A DNA stretch of 64,000 bases, taken from contig NC_036443.1 in assembly GCF_002775205.1 (NCBI RefSeq), forward strand, positions 16,592,373 through 16,656,372. Reading direction: 5' to 3'. The stretch is from Xiphophorus maculatus. Its lineage: Eukaryota > Chordata > Actinopteri > Cyprinodontiformes > Poeciliidae. The notes beneath the pieces are model-generated. The model did no database searches and was not told the DNA's origin. It saw only the letters and a program-made list of their open reading frames with translations. Position 1 is the stretch's first letter, and the number at the start of each line of letters is the position of its first letter. Made by a program: the position numbers and the translations under genes. Shown here one piece after another: positions 44,601 to 55,600 of this stretch.

Positions 44601-47600
44601 TGAGGCTCCAGTACATTAGTCATACTAACATGTTTGGCAAACGTCTATCTCTATCTCTCATGTCTGTCTTACTGTGAAAGGAGAGGCATGATACGGAAAA
44701 TGTGTCTCATCTTTATGCCTGATCTGCACCTGAATGTTAAGACAGCTTCCTACGGGGCTTCTGCATGCGTCATGCGATAATATGCTTAGTTTGGCTATGG
44801 GTAATTATTAAAAGTGCCATAGGCAATAACAAAGTTAGTCATTTTAATCAAAATGACCAAGTCAGAAAAACCACCTGATCATCAAGAATTAAGAGTCAAA
44901 AACTTTTCAATGTCTACTGTGTTATGAATAACAGTCTAATAGACGATAAGTTAATAAATGCTTGCGAGTAATTCTTTAAAACTACTAGGCCTGCAGTGTT
45001 AAAAAACTATAACAAAAAGACTATTTGAAAACTTCCTTCATTCCTTTGAGATACGTAAACAACATTTGAGTTGTGGCATTTTGATTTGACAGGTCGTCTT
45101 ATTAGAGGTCGCAGTCCTTTGTCTGACAAGATACCAGCACTTATCAAGGCCCGTCGCTCTAAAGAAACACCCAGAGCTTAATTAAAGAATGTGACTGATG
45201 ATGGAAACCTTTCCTTTTGGCAGCACAGAAAATAACTCAGTACTTGAGTTTATAAATACTAGTTTGTCCTGTGTCTTTTCTGGTTCTTAACTTTGAGCCA
45301 CAATTATTCCAAAACATTTCTTGCCCACTTGACTTTTGTAACCACAATATCTCAGTTACCTGTTTCAATTTGGTTTCAGGTGAAGGGGAGGAAGAGGAAG
45401 AAGGTATTACCAATGGTTCACACGTTGCACCTTTTCTGTTTGTTGCTCTTTTTAATGCACTGAAGCTTTATTTTAGTCACGCCAGAGTTAATTTCCTGCT
45501 TAATTAAGGTTACAAAACAACGTCTTTGTTGAGACTTGGTTGGACTTCCTGGCATGTTTTGGTATGCTCTTGGCAAATGAGTGTGTCAGGTTTTGTCTGT
45601 TTGGGTGCATGCGTGTGTGTGTGTGGTCTGGTTTAGCTCATCTCTGTAATCTCTTCTCTTTGTTTGTTTTCCAACTCCACAGAGGAGGAGGCCAAACCAA
45701 AATTCAAGTAAGTAACGCTAATAGATGAGCACACATGTTCGTGCTCAATGTAGACTTTGCTATCTCTGTACCAGAGATGTTTTCTTAGTTGTCAGTGAGA
45801 GAAATGCAGCTCAATTAAACTGAAGAGTTTGGCAGAAAAAAATAAATAAATCACAAGAAGAGATATTCGCAATCTTAAGTTCAAATTTAGCAGAGATGTC
45901 CTTCCAAGAAATTATAAATCACTTCAAGCTCTACTGAGGTGCTAATTACACTTTCAAGCAGGACTTGGTACCTGCCCACACTGCTGAGGTGCATCAATAC
46001 ATTCCTTTATAACTATGGCGTCAATGTAATGCATTGGCCAGCAACCTGACCTGACCTGAACCACATGGAAAACCAATACAGTATTGTGAAGATGAAGACG
46101 GGAAACATAACAATGCAGACAAACTGAAGGTGACTAGTGTTTACACCATTTTTCTAAATTTTTTTTTTACTTTTTAGGCCGTTTCTTATGCCCAACCTCA
46201 TCCCTCCTAAGATCCCAGATGGGGAGAGGGTGGATTTTGACGTAAGTACATCTCTGGTTTCAGATCATCGACTGAAAGCGCTGCTTTTATTTTTTACTTT
46301 ACTGTGAATTTCCTTTTTGATGCACCTTTAATCATTCGGAATGTGTGCTTCTGCAGGACATCCACCGTAAGAGGATGGAGAAAGACCTGATGGAGCTCCA
46401 GACTTTGATTGAGGTTCACTTTGAAAGCAGAAAGAAGGAAGAAGAGGAGCTCATTAGTCTCAAAGAACGAATTGTGCGTGCCTTAATTACACTTTGGTAG
46501 AAGACCAACCAATTAAACCATGCATCAATAATGGCAAAGTGCTATAAACTGTTTCAGGAGAAGCGCCGCTCTGAGCGCGCGGAGCAGCATAGGATACGCA
46601 GTGAGCGAGACAAAGAGCGTCAAAAGCGACTTGAGGTTGAGATGCGTTGCTGTTGCTTGTAACATATACAAATTTTTATTGCTGACTCTTTTACTCGTTG
46701 GTTGCATGTTGTTGTCTTCCAGGAAGAGAGGGCTCGTAAAGAAGAGGAAGAGGCAAAGAAACGAGCAGAAGATGACGCAAAGAAGAAAAAAACCTTGACC
46801 AGCCTCCACTTTGGAGGCTACATGCAGAAGCTGGTAACAAAATAAGGATTTAAAAAAAAAAAAAAAAATATCAACAGATCCTCAAAGTGTTTCATTTTCC
46901 CAGAACGAGAAGCGAAGCGGTAAAAGGCAGACGGAGAGAGAGAAGAAAAAGAAGATTTTGAGTGAAAGACGTAAATCTTTGGATATCGACAACTTGGGGC
47001 AGGAAAAGCTCAAGTAGGTGGAGAGATATTTTGCCGCATCACTGAACGTCTCTTCTCATTTCTATAAGAATGTAAGAGTACTAAAGTATAAAACCTCCCT
47101 TCCCAGGGAGAAGGCCAAGGAGTTATGGGAGTGGATGTATGAGCTGGAGGCAGAGAAGTTTGACCTGCAGTACCAATTCACCAGGCAGAAATATGAGGTG
47201 CCTGTGTGCGCCAGTTTGCAACATTTCTACATCAAGTAAAAAACAAAACACACTGCCACAGTAACATTTGCGCCTTTTTTTTTTCTTTGTTCCAGATAAA
47301 TGTGCTGAGAAACCGTGTGAGCGACCATCAGAAAACGTGAGAATCTATTTCTCCTTTTAACCAGTAAACACGCTGCTCTCATGTCAAGCCTCCACCAGCC
47401 AGTCGAAATGAACGTCAGCTCTTACTCTTGCTGCAGGAGAGTCTTTTTTTAATAACAGCATTACTGCGGCGTAAACACACATCTCCGCATCTCCTTCACA
47501 ACGTTTAGGAGAAGTGTTATGTGGCAAAACAGTATCCCTAGCTTTGAACACCTTACAGACACACAACTCATAAAATCTTACTAGTCGTGCACAGAAAGCT

Positions 47601-47971
47601 GGTATTTATGAAAAGGTATAAAGATGGAGATTTGTAACAAATCCTGTTAGGAGCTTGCAACAGTCTAGGTATAGAGGACACGCAAGAAAGATTGTCTTAT
47701 CTGTTTATTGCGTAAAATACCAATAAGCCACATTGAAGTTTGCGGACGAAGTTTGGAAAAATATGAAAACGTTTGAGGGGTTTTGCACAGCATTGAAGTA
47801 GCTTGTGAAGTATGATTGGGTGGGAAAGAAGACTTTTCTTTTTCTTCTTCAATGCCCCATGCAGACAAACAAGCTCAGCCTGAATCCTTAACCTCATGAG
47901 CTGTTTTTCTTTTTTTTTTTTTTTTTGGTTTTCACAGATCCAAGAGAACAAAGAGAGGCCTTAGGAAATAG
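41113..47971 (+). CDS. tnnt2: Troponin T, cardiac type
   Basis: Troponin T anchors the troponin complex to tropomyosin on the thin filament. Coding exons: 41113-41147, 41357-41367, 41626-41667, 42776-42811, 44268-44318, 45380-45403, 45683-45707, 46178-46241, 46357-46473, 46558-46635, 46723-46833, 46904-47013, 47107-47197, 47296-47336 and 47938-47971. They give 289 residues (human 298). The N-terminus [17 protein letters not shown] is nearly that of human TNNT2, followed by a very acidic hypervariable region. The conserved core includes [30 protein letters not shown], the [13 protein letters not shown] basic stretch and the RNRVSDHQK coiled-coil end. The protein ends in a basic tail, KRTKRGLRK. 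Four acidic exons (42, 36, 51 and 24 nt) share phase and have lengths divisible by three, so skipping keeps frame, as known for this family. The third coding exon's acceptor lies in a GAA run. Confidence 0.95.
41626..41667 (+). repeat. tnnt2: GAA repeat coding poly-glutamate in tnnt2
   Basis: The exon and its acceptor form one run of GAA/GAG triplets (from about 41622). Several AG pairs three bases apart could serve as acceptors, so the number of glutamates can vary by splicing or by repeat length. Confidence 0.85.
42170..42600. other. GC-richer island in tnnt2 intron, unexplained
   Basis: This part of the 1.1-kb intron has higher GC and several CpGs (for example CTGGGCCGCAGTGTGGGATA). A 98-residue minus-strand frame (42187-42483) shows no family likeness. 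It may be an old repeat or a regulatory element. Confidence 0.3.
42812..44267. other. tnnt2 intron, nothing further seen
   Basis: AT-rich intron with A and T runs only; no exon or mobile element recognised. The following intron (44319-45379) is likewise featureless. Confidence 0.5.
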
Positions 47972-48165
47972 ATGACCTGCTATCCAGACTAAGCACCTAA
48001 ACCAAGACCTGGCATTTTCGCCACACCCAAGTTACACCTTTCACCTCAACGGGACACTTTCTAGTGTATTGCATAATAACATATATTGAGGTTTTTTTTT
48101 CTCCGATTACATTTTTGGAACAGTGAATAACGTGTAGGTGTAAATAAAACCTCATTTTAAAAACC
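47972..48165 (+). other. tnnt2: tnnt2 3' untranslated region with poly(A) signal
   Basis: Short 3' UTR after TAG at 47969-47971. AATAAA lies at 48143-48148. Confidence 0.75.
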
Positions 48166-48268
48166 AGATTTGAGCATTTTATTTTTCCGGGACAAGTGAC
48201 TGCAGGTGCATTTTTCATTTAGTGGCACTGAAATAAGTGCTTCAAGACGAAAGTGACTAATATCTTAG

Positions 48269-48610
48269 AAGCCAAGAGCAAAATCGGGAATGGACAATCT
48301 TCCTGCTCTGAGACAGGCTCGGACATGAGCGACACTGATGCATCTTGGAATGACGCCCAGACATCCACCCTGTACTCCGCTCTCTCCCCTCCATCATACA
48401 CAGTTGAAAGAGAATGAATCATTCTCATATCCATATCCTTAATCTGGGTGGGAAAGTGGTTCTGGAAGAAGCTCCTCCTCCAATAACACTTCAAAGTATC
48501 AAATGTGTCAAAATGATTTTTGTACATCAGCTGCACTGCATTAATTACAGCAGGTTTTTGCCCTAAAGAATCTGAAACTAAAACAAAATGGAATAAAACC
48601 ATTATGCGCA
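48269..48610 (+). CDS. Orphan terminal-exon candidate between tnnt2 and pkp1
   Basis: After an acceptor with a TGACTAAT branch-like motif (TATCTTAG, AG at 48267-48268) a plus-strand frame of 48 codons runs to TGA at 48415-48417. Codon choice looks natural. The product is polar and acidic, with SETGSDMSDTDASWND and then YSALSPPSYTVERE at the end, like a cytoplasmic tail. A GAATAAAA poly(A)-like signal lies at about 48591. No upstream partner exon was found in the window, and no human gene lies at this place. The 161-residue frame on the other strand overlaps it and seems to be its shadow. It may be a teleost-specific gene, a relic or chance; the product was not recognised. Confidence 0.3.
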
Positions 48611-51390
48611 CAGAAAACATAAATTGTTCACGCCACTGGATTATTTGTCTGTGTACATTTAAAAATGAGTAAATCGTGCACACAAAATCTATTTTTGAAT
48701 ACAAGAAAGAAGTCTCCTATTTGTCTGTCATAGTTGCTCTCTTAGTCAGAGAAAGGCATGCACAAACCACAGGAACTATCCTGGAATGAGAGCCTGCAGC
48801 TTAATTAGTTGAAGATATCAACCAATAAAACTGCAACCAGACACTAAACTCTAAACAAACACAATAAATATGGTTGTGTAGTGATTTCATTTGTAAATAC
48901 TGTGTAAGTTACTGTATGTCCCGAAGAAACAGGCAACCTTGACATTCTTTGCTTGCATAGCTGTTTATTTTTGCATGTAAAGTAACAACTTAATAACAAA
49001 ACTCCTAATAAAATGTAACATATGCAATTCTCAAAAAACATTCCAAACAATACTGAAGGTGATCGAGCCTAAGGCAGAGGAACCTTAAGACAGCCAAGTA
49101 TAAAAATGTCCAATGTCTTTCGCTTTGGGTTGATAGGGAATCCTAACAGCTGCCAACCACCTTAACAAATAGCTGAGATGTCTTTTATCGTTTGTTACAC
49201 AATCTGCACCAACAGGAAACATGTTTGGGTTTTTTTTGTTCAAAGAAATAGACAGTAGCTCTGTCAAAACAGATACCCTGTAAAGACCCCATAACGCTGT
49301 AAGGTTGCAAGAGAGAGAGAGAGAAAACATGATGAGTTGGACAAAAAAAAACATCTCTGTGTCTTCCTCCTGGCCGATGATTTGAGCTTAACTCATTATT
49401 CATTATGCTTACGTAAAAAGGTACAGCCTTTCAATTTTCAGCTCTGCAATTAGCTAAATTGCATCAAAGAACACTTAAGAGAGTGTTGCCGACATCCCTC
49501 ATCGCTGGCTCCACCTGCTATAAGGCGGTGGCTGACAGGCCTGACTCTTTACTGCTGCACAAAACTCCTTTAAATGCATCACTCGCTCATGCTACCACTT
49601 TGCCTCGATTTTTTCTGGTTTTTCATAAAAATTCAAGTCAATGTCGAAAAAACACGAACCTATATCAGAAATACAAATTACATAATATGCACATTCAGTG
49701 ACAGGGCAATAAAAAAGAAGAATCCCCCCCAGTACTGCACATCTTAAGAAACCTAGAAGTATCCATTGAACACCACTGATATAACCGTAGTGTCTGTGTG
49801 AGCCACCAGTCAGTGAAGTCACTGCCAGCATAAAGCATAAAATCAGACGTGGAATATTTATCACTTTAAAAATGATTCACAAAAACTGAAAAATAAAAAG
49901 CCTTGTATACTATATAAACACCGTAAAATTACAGGAATGTGTCAAGAGGTGTCTCTGTAGTTGTGTTTCAAACAAAATTGGCAACATGTCAATAAACAAG
50001 CATTAGCAAAACAAATAGGTGTATTTTATAACCTTTAAGAGAGGCCAGGCTGTAACTGTTGGTTAATGTCTGTGAAGAGCCAGCAAGTAGCTACAGTCAA
50101 ATTGTTCCTTTGCGAAGTCACACTCCCATTCAGTAGACACACACTGCCAGCTTGTCCCAACCCACTTCCATTTCATACCTGGAAGAAAATTATGTTCTTT
50201 TTATTTCTTTCTGAAAATGTATGATTTATTTTTTTTGGCCTGATAAGCTGAATCTTATACATGTTGTACATCATTTAGTGCAAAGAGACTTTAAAGAAGT
50301 TGGGATTGTTGAATAAGAAATAGAATTAATGTTTGTGAAAACGTTTTTAAATGAGTATAGTGAACATTTTGTCACGAAACTTCAAAATAGACAGCTTTTA
50401 AAGGAAGTAATGGGTTCAAACTGTATGAAATGGCAAAGAAGCAAAATGAATAGTTGCCAGGTCCATATGTGAAATATGGACTTTTCACACATTTTTAATC
50501 ATAGAATAACATGTACACATATATATATACAATTACAGAAACATAGCATTTTTAACATCAACAACAAATAATTTTTTTAAATGTGAACATGATATTTTCC
50601 GACTATTCTATTCATGATATAAACTGGTGGTGTACTTATTTTGACCTCAAACTGAATTTTTATTTGCTTGATATTACTGAAAACACTTAAGTGTTACTAA
50701 AAACACTTAATTTTCCACGTACACATAAACCCCCTCACCCCCAAAAAACATATTTCTTAACTTTTTTCATGTTTCTGATGTATATGTCAGTTCTAAACAT
50801 CATCATGGATGTGTTATGTTCTAGCCACCAGTAACTGATAACATTGTAATATTTTACAGCGATGTAACTTGTGACTCTTAAGAATCGCTGCAAGTCACAA
50901 TCCATGAAGTGGTTATGTGTATTGAAAGGCTGCATGAATTTGATTTTAGTACTAACGCACACCTAGCTCTCACACTTAGCCTACCGAAACGCACAAACAC
51001 TGTCAAATTAAATTACAAGCAACTTTTGATTATTCACGAGGCTAAAATCTCTCCTCTATATACATAGCGTAAGAAGGACATAACTTCTTCCAAAAAGGTT
51101 GGCAGTGAAGATTTTAAGGGTGTGGCTGCAAAAGCTTCTGATCAGGCGGGTTTCCTTCTGCAAGCACAGGCACATAGACAGAGAAAGAAGCAGCTAAGAA
51201 AATAAGTCCTAATACCTCTTTTGATTCAGTTGGCTTACATTGTCTACATGGAGATGTTAAAGTTGAATGAGAATTCAGAGGCAGGCTTACCTCTTATTAA
51301 TCTCGGGGTGGACATTCATTCATCGGGCGTGGACTTCGTGGCAGCTGCTATGGTTTTTGGATTAACAAATTTGAATTTGTCAAATTTCAG
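48611..51390. other. Intergenic between tnnt2 and pkp1, no supported gene
   Basis: AT-rich sequence without splice-supported frames or recognisable mobile elements. The C run at 49724-49731 and a short GA repeat at about 49310-49324 are the only simple-sequence features. Confidence 0.45.
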
Positions 51391-51514
51391 CTGCGGAGAG
51401 CAAAGTTTGGAAGAAAATCAGTGTGACTTCTCTCACCGGTGCCCTAGTGTGCACCACCAACAGAGAAGCAATGTACAGTGTCAGCAAATTGAAAGAACCT
51501 CTGGGAGATTACAA
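51391..51514 (+). CDS. Orphan internal-exon candidate between tnnt2 and pkp1
   Basis: This 124-nt block lies between an acceptor (GTCAAATTTCAG, AG at 51389-51390) and a strong donor (GATTACAA|GTGAGAG). Its third frame codes 40 residues without a stop, including KVWKKISVTSLTGALVCTTN and then EAMYSVSKLKEPLGDY, with natural codon choice. The other plus frames are less protein-like, and minus-strand frames stop. No partner exon on either side was found. It lies 3 kb downstream of the other orphan exon, which has a stop, so the two cannot be consecutive exons of one plus-strand transcript in this order. The product was not recognised. Confidence 0.3.
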
Positions 51515-51699
51515 GTGAGAGAATCTGCTGTTTCTCCAGCCTGCAACCTGCTCTACTTGTCTGTTGAGGTTTTATGACATCTGAGTTTGTCTAATAATAG
51601 CTACATAAATATAACTATTTGTGCTCATGCAAAAATGCTCTGTGGGGAATATTTTCCTTTCTTCCTATCTGTTCAATCTTCTCTTGCTTCTCTCCATTC

Positions 51700-51701
<2 letters not shown>

Positions 51702-51772
<71 letters not shown>
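51702..51772. repeat. (CA)n microsatellite, about 35 units
   Basis: Uninterrupted CA dinucleotides over about 70 bases, likely polymorphic. Confidence 0.98.
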
Positions 51773-51775
<3 letters not shown>

Positions 51776-52043
51776 CCGTTACGACTTTCTCCATAACTGA
51801 GAGCATTAACTCTCAGTTGTTTCTGAACAACTTATTGTTTCTGAAATGACCAAAATCTTGGGTGTGGTAGAAGGTAGGAGAAAGTCTCTCCATGAGCCTG
51901 AGGAGTAATTAAAAACACCCACCAATCTGCTGAAACCAGACATTTACACCAAATAAAAAGATACCTTCTTTTCCTCACTGTCTAAAGTTAAATCAGACCA
52001 AACGTCTCTTGTTTTAGGTCAGTTAAAATGATTACAATTATTT

Positions 52044-52658
52044 TTTATTTACTAAATGCCACAATAATGAGAGAAACAATATGAACAAATTATTAGTATT
52101 ATCGACGATTGGACATTCTCATCATGTCTGTACTTGCATATAATTGCTTGAAAATTGTGCCCAAGGATGTACCAGACATTTGCAGTTCTACAATTCTCTT
52201 TCTGATCCCTTGTTTTCTTTTAACTTTCACATCGTGTCAAACAAGAAAACAGTGCGTTCCACCTGTGCCCTCCAAGTACCGTAGCTTAAATGTCTTAGTT
52301 AACCAATCAGAGGTTTCCAAAGCCATGCCATCATTATCTGAGCTTTCCCTTGTTGTTTCAAGCCGAGTAATCATTCTGCATGTAAAATTCTAATTTTGAA
52401 GACATAAATAAATCATATTAATCGCATATCCCTTATGTCTTGTTGTGAAAGTTAGCAAACAGATATGATATTAGTATTTTTAACTGAGCTAAAATAATGA
52501 GCTGTATGGTCTTATTTAACTTCACACAGTGAGGGACCAGGGGAGAGTGTTTCTATTCGGTGTGTGTGAACGTCTGCTTTGAACTGTAAGCTGACCCCAA
52601 TTCATCATATCTGCTTGAGAGGAAAAGGTCCCTAATCAGGCACAGGTTAAATAGTGAT
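52044..52658 (-). other. pkp1: Probable pkp1 3' untranslated region
   Basis: Follows the pkp1 stop (52661-52659, minus strand). The first clear minus-strand AATAAA is at 52049-52044. No other gene was seen in the stretch. Confidence 0.4.
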
Positions 52659-55600
52659 TTATAAATTTACATGTTTTATGGTGCTTCTCAGAAACTTATC
52701 TGTCCACAAGTTGTGTAGCAGTTTTGAGGCTGCAAGGGATCCACTGTCTTCAGGACTATAACGAAGAGACAATAATCAGTTGGGAAGAGCAAAGTGACAC
52801 TTGACCAAGACTATGGAATAGCTGGAAAACAACAACAACAAAAAAACTCACTCTCTCTCACTTGTCTCCATCAGTCCTATAATCATGTTTGCACTCATGG
52901 TCTTCTTGCTGATGTCCCGGTCTACCAGCAGCAGTCTATGTAACACATTGCAAACAGTTGCAACAGTATCAGGATGAGCTTCCCCTTGCCAAGCTTTGTC
53001 AGACAAAACCTTCCCAAGTTCAGGCAAAATCTTCGGTGCTACACAGAAGAGAAATAGTGAAACCTTATTTGACATAAATGAAATTTATGACATTGAGTGC
53101 AGTCAGTGCATGCGCCATTAACATACAGGTGCATCTTGACAAATTTAAATATTTTTGAGATTAATAGAGTGCACAGATCTCATGCCTTGCTGGAAACTAA
53201 AATCACCATTTCTGATCAAACACTTATACAATTATATTCTAGTTTTTTCAGATCCTCCTGTAAACAGTCCATCCTATTTGAAAATAAAGGTTGCTTCTTA
53301 CCCATCTGGGATAGTAAAGTGGGTTTGCGAGACATGTTATCCAGAAGAGAGGCATACGTCTTTTGAGTAGCTTTGGACCGCAATAGACTGGACAGGAGAA
53401 AATTGTCCGCAAGTTGCTTGAACAAATGCTCACTCACAGCTACAGACCCCTGAAACACAAGACACGTAAATACATTTCAGTTGTATGTACCACTTCAGTG
53501 AAGCTATCCATATTTACACCACTTATTCAATGAGTTCATAGTGGAAATTTACACTGATTCAATGTTCCCTCTAAGCTGCGCGCCTGCTCGCATATTCTCA
53601 GCGCACAAGAAAATCTGTGTAGCACATAAAATAAAGTCCAGCATAAACTGGACATTGGGCTCAGACATCAGTTTTGACTATGAACCAATAACATTTTTTT
53701 CTGTACTACTTTGCAATCTAACTCAGTGAGTGACAGGTGTCCAGCCAATGATACGATATGGTTCACTTTCGCTACGCAGCCAATCATCGCATGCTACTGT
53801 GTGTACGTGCCTTGGTCATATGCGCTGTGGCACCGTGCAGATTAGCTAGGTAAGAATAGTGCGGCGGAGTTAAGGGACGCGAAAGCTAACACATTATCAT
53901 GTCTAAGCGATTGGGCAGTGGGACATCCACTCACCAAGCCAAAGTAAAAAAGAAATGCGTTTCTTTTCAGATTAAATGGCTGTCGGAATTTGTGCAAATA
54001 GAAGAACAGTACAATGTACAGTGGAGTCACCGTGTCAAGGAGGCAATGGGGACCTCATCAGGTGATGGCAGAAATACTGGTGAGATTACTCTTTTTATTA
54101 GTAAGGTCTGCGATCACATTGATGCTCGTTTTTCAGAGGATGAATTAAAGGAATGGTCTGCATTTGACATTGAAGCATTGAACTCAGACATTTTGACTAT
54201 GGATCAGCAGACATCATATTTCTTTCTACTGGCAAAGAAGTATGAGGCCATTCTCCCCCACCCATCCAGACTATGGAGGCCATTAACAGTCAATATGCTG
54301 AATTAAAGTACATAATGAAGCAAAAACTTAAGCAGTGGTCAGTCAGGACATTCTCAGATATGGTGATGAAGCACTTAGATGTGAGGAGCTAAAGGAGATC
54401 TCACAACTTGTGGATATTTGCTACATTTCAAACTTCCAGCACTGAATGTGAAAGGGGATTTAGTTCAATGAATCATATCAAAACAGCATCCAGAAATCAT
54501 CGAAAGTGGCACATTTGGATCAGCTGATGCGCATAAAGTCAAGGCAAGAAGCAGATGGAGCCATCAACATGGGCAAAGTGTGCAGCCACTGGAGAAGTGA
54601 GAAGGGCAGATGTGAAAAAACTGTGTAATTAAATATTTTACAAGAATTTATACTGCATCACAAACTGTAGAACACATTTCATTGTGCAAAATGTGAATGT
54701 TTTAATGTGAGGAAAAAGTTATGTCTGAAAGGTATAATGTCTCATTTCTCACCCTGGCTAAAGCAGGACTCTTACTTATAACATACTACGTATCTCCTGA
54801 ACAGCAATGTTTTTGTTTTTTTCATTTTAAGTGGGGCAAATCACTTATATTAAAAGCAAACAAATGAAAATTGCTGATGTAATCTGATTCTTTTAATAAG
54901 CCATGCAACTTGCTACGATCCCAGATTTATTACAGATGTAATACTAGTGCGTAGCCACGGTGTGCACATCCGATGATGCCCACAGTGGTCCTCAGTGTAC
55001 TCAGGAAGCTTGTGTGTATGCCCAGACACATGAAAAATTAGAGGGAACATTGCACGGATTTAGTTTTTAACATTTCCTACTACTAACCTTTTCTTTGCTC
55101 GCAGTGAGGTTCTGCATGGCACCACAGCTGGCCTCCTTAGTGGCATTGTTTTCGGACGACTTGAGCAGTGAAACATACAAATCTGTGGCTTTTGAATTGT
55201 ACAACCACTCCACCTTTGATGCCAGGGCTATCTTATTGCTGTCTTCTGCCAAGACTTGCGGTGGGTTTGAGAAAATCTGAGCAGAGAGGAAAGCAGTTTA
55301 GGACCTAAAATGTGGTCATCATGATTGGGTCAAGCTTCTTGGTTAACACCCACCTCATCTTTAGCTTTTCTGCTTCTAGGACTGAAGCATCCAACTGTGG
55401 GGCTTTTCCTACCCTCAGATGGAGCCTCTGTTGAGAATGAAGCCTCTGGACACTCTTGCCATAGTTGGTATGTCAGGTTATGGAGAGTACACATACAGTT
55501 CTCCACAGGCTATAAAATGAAAACAAGAAATAAAACAGATCATGCAGGACAACATGTCCTAAAGTAATTTTTTCTATAACTATATTTGTTAGCTGAGACA

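Noticed and set aside
48219-48704. 161-residue minus-strand open frame
   Set aside because: It overlaps the more protein-like plus-strand frame at 48269-48417, has no recognisable family and no promoter or splice evidence.
51615-51849. Open frames with poly-His/Thr or poly-Val/Cys
   Set aside because: These are translations of the CA microsatellite.
53899-54306. 135-residue open frame as a gene within pkp1
   Set aside because: It is the internal transposase part of the hAT copy at 53560-55052.
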